From Epiperipatus broadwayi (Eukaryota > Onychophora > Udeonychophora > Euonychophora > Peripatidae), in the NCBI GenBank assembly GCA_028023455.1, contig JAQFVV010012496.1, positions 2,664,001 to 2,728,000 of the forward strand: 64,000 bases of DNA, in the 5' to 3' direction. This document shows positions 58,661-64,000 of the stretch, piece after piece. The notes below the pieces were generated by a model. That model saw only the letters and a program-made list of their open reading frames with translations, searched no databases and had not been told where the DNA came from. The position numbers and the translations under genes are program-made. Positions within the stretch are counted from its first letter, which is position 1, and each line of letters opens with the position of its first letter.

Positions 58661-61400
58661 ACTATAAATTGTAATGCCCACCAGAGATCATCATCATTAG
58701 CCATATTTAGGACTATAGAAGATACTGGAGAAAGCAATTCAATTGTCTCTCAAAAAAAAAATAATCACAATAATATTGATAAAACCATTCAATCTATGTG
58801 GTCTTAATTTCAAACCTAGCATTAGTCATGCAAATATTTCATGATAAATCTATTATTAAATTCATAATAATGTAATAACTTTCTTCCACAACTTTATTAT
58901 AAATATCTGATCTCGAATGGTAACTACGGAAAATATTATATATTTCTCATTTATATATGACTGGAAATAAATCAGTAATTGATGCAGAGAACTCATAATT
59001 TATGTTCATAATATAAAATTATTATTTAATTTAATACAAGAAAAATTATAACAAATAAATCCTCACCATTTAATTCCATTTCTTTATTTTTCGTTCTCAG
59101 CATATCTATCACTTTTAATAGCTACAATTATATAACACGGAATGTCTGTGTTATGTTCTCTAATCTGAGAATCCCTAATCTTATTTCTCGAAACACACAT
59201 ATATCTTTCGATCAACTATCAATTCATGATCCCTATTTTAATAATAGTATAATAATTTTATTATAATATGCTACTTGACTTCCAAACTAGCTCTTAGACT
59301 AATAATCGAACTGCTCTTTCTCAAGGTTTAGATCTGCCAAAAGGTGCACTTATAAGCGATTACATTGTAATGGATATGATCCCAAATATGTTAAAATAAA
59401 TTTTAATAAGAGTTTACTAGTGGGAATCACTCTAAACACTGACAGCAGGAAAGGGATTTTATGTCTGCTCCCAATATTCACAACATTACAACGAACCAAA
59501 AGATTAAATTTATTAAACTTAACTTAACTATTCCCTATCATTTTATTCTATTATATGTAATCTATTGACCAAGTTTTAATTAATAATTTTAAATCTATCA
59601 TATTTTGCCAAAGTAAACCATGGAAGTAAAACATGGACATTAATCATATAAATCAATCAAAAATTACTTATGAAAGTAAAATACAGAAATAAATCATAAA
59701 ATTAGATTATGCAAATTAACTATGAAAATAAATTATGTGAAAATGAATTATATAAAAGTGACTTATACAAAAATGAATTATGTGAATCGAATATGGAAAC
59801 AATATAAAAAACAATACTGTAAATCAATCATGAAAATCAATTATCAATATAAAATGAGTAATTAAATTTAAATATAAACTAATATTACTTTAACTATAGG
59901 TGCTGGATGTAGATTCTGGAGATATTTGAAACATCAGAACACAAGACGCAATGTAATTTTATAACAATAATAAATTTTTATTACATTATCAATAATGATA
60001 AAAATAAAAACACATTTAAATATATTATTGTGACACTCAAATATATGATTCAGATCTACTAAAGACTAATATTTATAATACCAATACATATCGAAATTAA
60101 CCACTTTTCTGAAGGACTTATTCATTGTTTTGACCCATTTATTTATAAAAATAAAAAAACAAACAAACGCTTAACGCACAGAATCAGAATTCCGTATTTA
60201 ACTTTAAGAAAACCTATAAATTCCTACTCCCCCCTTTTTATGGTAAACATTATCCATTGGACTGTTCCAAAATAATTTATTCGTTTCAATTATTCTAACC
60301 AGCAATGATAAATAATCATCAATTTCTAAATCATTTCAACAAGCAATAACTTTTACATTTCTTATGAAGAAGGATGATATGCCATGAAAAATCCCCTACT
60401 GATTTTGAAGATGGGTTTAAATTTAAAAAAAAACCCACACTTTTACATTCATGCCTGTCAGATCTTTAAGTTTTTCAACAGTATATATCTTGATAGGTCA
60501 GCATGTTGCCCTAGCTTGACGACCCTCAAGTAACCTTTTTTTACAAAAATCGACCACAGATCGGTTAGCTTCTAAATTAAAATCTTTGTCATTCCCCATC
60601 AACACATATTCATCTGACTGAATTCTCATCCTGTCAGGGCAACTTTATTCTGTCCTACATAAGAAAAACAACTCTTCATACTCCACACCATGCAGTATTT
60701 TATATGTGCACACATCAGCGTCTTGGTAAGGGAAATATAAAAAACAAAAATAAACAAACAACAACTCCTAATTTGAACTCTTTGTTTTAGCCAGCGAGAG
60801 AGATCTTTTCTTGAGACCTAGAATCGTGTGAAGAGCTCTTGTCTATACACTTACTCTCTATATAGGCATGCAAAACATTTTCTACAACTGGAACAATAAT
60901 TCTATTAATAATTCCCTATCTTAACAAAATAAATAGAGTGAAACTCAGTCATCTCCTACTGCCATGGTAAATAAATCATGAGACAGCCATTTCCCATCTG
61001 AGGTGGTAGGATAACTTCACCTCAGTAATGACAAGCATTTGTAGCTTTATCTATGCCCACACATACATCGATTACATTCTAGATAAATGACAAAGACTAA
61101 CCAGATCCCAAATCAAAACATATATGAATTATTTCAATTTTAAACAGTCAAGCCAACAACATACACCTAATAATTATATTAATAACAGATCAGCAACACT
61201 TATAGCATAATTATGGTTTTTCACACGACTATCCAAACACTCTTCATATCTAATATTAAGCACAAACAAAAAATTTTGTTAAGAATAAATAAAAAATATT
61301 TTATACCATTTCTCTCTTTTCTTTTTTTTTTTAAAATTTACATAAGCATTTATACTTCAATGGGATCAAAATCATTTTCCCTTCTTTCCTTTAAACATTT
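58661..61400. other. AT-rich DNA with unidentified repeat debris
   Basis: No NAV exon. A less AT-rich region at 60360-60860 has broken minus-strand readings that may be an old retroelement, but I cannot name it. Confidence 0.35.
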
Positions 61401-61451
61401 TAAAAACATCAATAAAAAAAATTAAATTAATATAATCTAGTGGTTAAACAT

Positions 61452-61562
61452 GCGACATATATATAAACAAAATGAAATAAAGAATAAATGACATATTATA
61501 TAAACAAAATGAAATAAAGAATAAATGACATATTATATAAACAAAATGAAATAAAGAATATC
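61452..61562. repeat. Tandem repeat, about 43-bp unit, 2.6 copies
   Basis: ATAAACAAAATGAAATAAAG followed by AATAAATGACATATTAT repeats almost without change. Confidence 0.9.
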
Positions 61563-61647
61563 AAACATTACGATAGTCTCTTTCCAATGTCTTTTCCTTC
61601 GATTGTCCATCAATTAATTACTGTATTCAGTTCATTTTATTTGGAGA

Positions 61648-61745
61648 TAGCACAGACAGTTATTTTACTCAAATATATATAAAAATGCACAGACAGTTAT
61701 TTGAATCAAAATAGATAAAAACGTAGACAGTTATTTTAAATCAAA
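61648..61745. repeat. Tandem repeat, about 40-bp unit, 3 copies
   Basis: Units share GACAGTTATTT followed by a variable AATCAAAATA(T/G)A-type segment. It lies 90 bp from the preceding unrelated tandem repeat. Confidence 0.75.
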
Positions 61746-63280
61746 ATGTAGCTACAGGATAATTAATAAATTTTAAAAGAGTTCTGTTGACTACCTTCAA
61801 CTTTGATGAGTTTCTTCCTGGGTTTGAATTCATTTGTTTCCCCTTTCTTCTTCTTTTCCATTTTAAGGCTCAAAATATAGACAACAAGTAGATTCGAATT
61901 ATCAAACATGAATTAGCTCTTAAACATCATACAGAGGTTTGCGACGGTTTCTTCAAACAAATTTTAACTAGCCAAATAATTATTGTAATATGAATTGGAC
62001 TTTTCATATCACACAAAAGTTTGATAGTTCTCTCCTTACATGAATTTTTAATAAGCCAAATAGACAGGTTGTAGCATTCAGCATAGCATATCTTATTAAA
62101 AGTTGATTTCTTCATAATTGACTTGAGGAAGAAAAAATGCGCACCACTTATATATGAATTAGAAATTCGTATTTTGGTTATACTGTAAACTTAAACACAT
62201 TATTAAACTCTGAGAAAGAAAATTAAAAAAAATCTTGGAGAAATCTTCAGAGATAAATTATTTTAGTTAGCCCGTTGATTCTGAATCAGTAAAAGTCCCC
62301 TGATTCACTCTCTCCCCCCTTTTTATATTCACAAGGATGGGGAAGATAAAACATCTGTTAACCCTTCCCTCTCCAGGTGGTTCCCCTCAAATCTTAATCA
62401 AGATTCCATCTCAGAATGAACAATTGAACTATTTATTACTTGTCAATTTTGACAACTTTTCTTATCTTAAACCATATCTTTTGGCTAACACATTATCGGT
62501 TAATTTATGGATAAGCAATCAAAAGAAAATCTAATCAAAAGACAAGCTTAGTATGTTACATTCTTTTTACTTAAATAATTTTTTATTTACATTTACATTT
62601 TTGAGCTAGAAATAATAAATTAGAACAGATTCATTTATTTTTCCCTTTTCCACACTTATCATGAAATAATATAGAAAATTATGTCAATTTCTATAAAGGA
62701 AAGAAAAAAAATCAAACCCATATATCTGTATTCACACACACCCACACATGCAGAGCATAAAACAGAAAACTGCTTATTCAGACTACATGAACACAAAATA
62801 TCCACTATAATTTCTTATAATTACAAGCATAATATCAATTATAATTTTTTATAATTTTAAGCCTATTCTCCTGAAAAGAAACTGTTAAACTAAAGCTGCT
62901 GATAATTCAATTCTAATTCTCACCAACTTTTTAGTAATAGATATTAAAATTCATAAACATTTTATCTTAGCCATATAAATATTTATTTCTCAATTATCAT
63001 ATTCGTAAATTATTATAGCAATGTACAAAAAAAAATCAATCATCCCCCCTGCATTAAATAATGCTAGCTATATTTTATACAAATGCAAATTGTATCTTTA
63101 TAGATGTTACTTTTGAGCTATTGATTTATCAAATAAAACTTTTTAACTTTTCTTACATTAAAAAAATTTTTTTTGCTTATAATTATTTCCTTTTTTTTAC
63201 AATTGGTTTATAGATGAAATAAACCAAAGGCTACAATATATATTTGAGGAATAAATTAAGATATTATTAATTTTAATTAT
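61746..63280. other. AT-rich DNA, nothing recognised
   Basis: No gene or bounded element. A short pyrimidine-rich patch lies near 61840-61860. Confidence 0.45.
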
Positions 63281-63289
63281 TATTTAGAA

Positions 63290-63780
63290 AATCCGCACAG
63301 ATGGATTTTAATAAGAGTTTGTTTTATAATGCTGAGTATAGATACACTATACGGATTCGTTCGAAAAGGAAAATATCCTATAGCCCTTATTTAACCCTAG
63401 GCCAAAAGTTTGCAGTCAAACCAATGCCAATCTATCTGATATATCGATGTATTCAATGCAGCATGAATACGACAACACAATACCATACTGTCAAGAATGC
63501 ACATCTGAACAGCATGGTTATAGAGAAGAAATTGTCTCTCATCCAGTACAGGAAGGTTACATCTGTCTGGCAAGAAGAACAATAAAAAAAGAAAACTCCA
63601 TAGGAAGGGATTGCGGTCCTTTTTGCCATCTTACTATCCCATTCCCTAGGCAAAAGGGGTGATCCAAGGAGCAAGGAATACATCTGCTTCTGATGGTCAT
63701 TAAGAAATGGGACTTATTTTGCCCAAATGCAGCGTATACGTGATCTTGCACGTAGCGGATCTTCATACTACATTTACTAA
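63290..63780. other. Unidentified block with overlapping readings on both strands
   Basis: About 490 bp of balanced composition. The longest reading is 94 codons on plus (63301-63585); others overlap it on both strands. The sequences do not resemble NAV or a family I recognise, and overlapping readings of this kind are expected by chance where AT content drops. Probably a mobile-element fragment. Confidence 0.3.
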
Positions 63781-64000
63781 TTACACCAATATATCCAATA
63801 CATTAACCCAATCTAACTGCGAAACAACTAACCCAAGATGAACCCTCCCTTAAACTAACAAACTTAATGAATCTATATAGCCGTCCACACCCAACTTAAA
63901 TTTAAATATAGTCAAATAATTTAATTATTACATAACAAAAACAAAAAAAAAAAAGAAATGGAAATGATTAATTAAACATATGTAGAAAAAAAATTATTAA

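Noticed and set aside
63301-63585. 94-codon plus-strand reading as a gene
   Set aside because: No domain, overlapping readings on both strands, no splice or promoter context.

Overview
This is an AT-rich (roughly three quarters A+T by eye) stretch of an animal nuclear genome. It is taken up almost entirely by the 3' part of one large gene on the minus strand, a neuron navigator (NAV / UNC-53 / sickie family). Twelve consecutive coding exons were recovered between 55918 and 1014. All have GT-AG borders and all reading phases join. Together they encode 498 residues with no break: a short coil-forming stretch, a linker, a complete AAA+ ATPase core (Walker A GPSGTGKT, Walker B VIILDN, sensor-1-like GTMNQ) and most of the conserved C-terminal region. 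The 5' exons lie beyond the right edge. The last few dozen codons lie beyond the left edge. Small introns (77-113 bp) alternate with very large ones (3.1-14.5 kb). The species cannot be fixed from this window. It is an invertebrate-like, AT-rich, transposon-laden genome; a mollusc or chelicerate would fit, but that is a guess.

The introns and the right-hand 8 kb hold decayed mobile elements. There are at least six RTE-clade LINE fragments: 1-237, 5360-6070, 6075-8430, 25690-28845 (two copies), 44085-44215 and 56930-58205. A hAT element has a perfect 8-bp target duplication (44515-45397). A TA-flanked Tc1/mariner-pogo-like non-autonomous element sits at 33744-34718. There are also two weak LTR-retrotransposon signals, a SINE-like fragment, local tandem duplications and microsatellites.

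The most striking layer is a set of more than a dozen long snap-back palindromes, several with arms of 100-330 bp. Where two copies of one family can be compared, they share their outer ends but differ in where the axis falls. Several carry a short 3' tail and 10-19 bp flanking direct repeats. Several palindromes and related fragments contain CTGANGA...GAAA arrangements that resemble hammerhead ribozyme cores. I read these as non-autonomous retroelements inserted as inverted dimers, perhaps related to Penelope-like elements, which are known to carry hammerhead motifs. Related copies lie in different NAV introns, so they could pair in the pre-mRNA and affect splicing, editing or circular RNA formation.

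Region by region: 1-1013 LINE tail and AT-rich DNA; 1014-4711 exons 10-12 with four palindromes in the intron between exons 11 and 12; 4712-10018 RTE debris with a nested palindrome; exon 9 at 10019; 10091-24558 AT-rich intron with an LTR-like block near 17.6-18.4 kb; exon 8 at 24559; 24664-35516 RTE copies, a homopolymer-rich doubtful patch, two palindromes and a mariner-type element; exons 5-7 at 35517-36041; 36042-46836 tandem repeats, a large palindrome and the hAT element; exons 2-4 at 46822-47338; 47339-55773 palindromes; exon 1 at 55774-55918; then mobile-element debris to the end.
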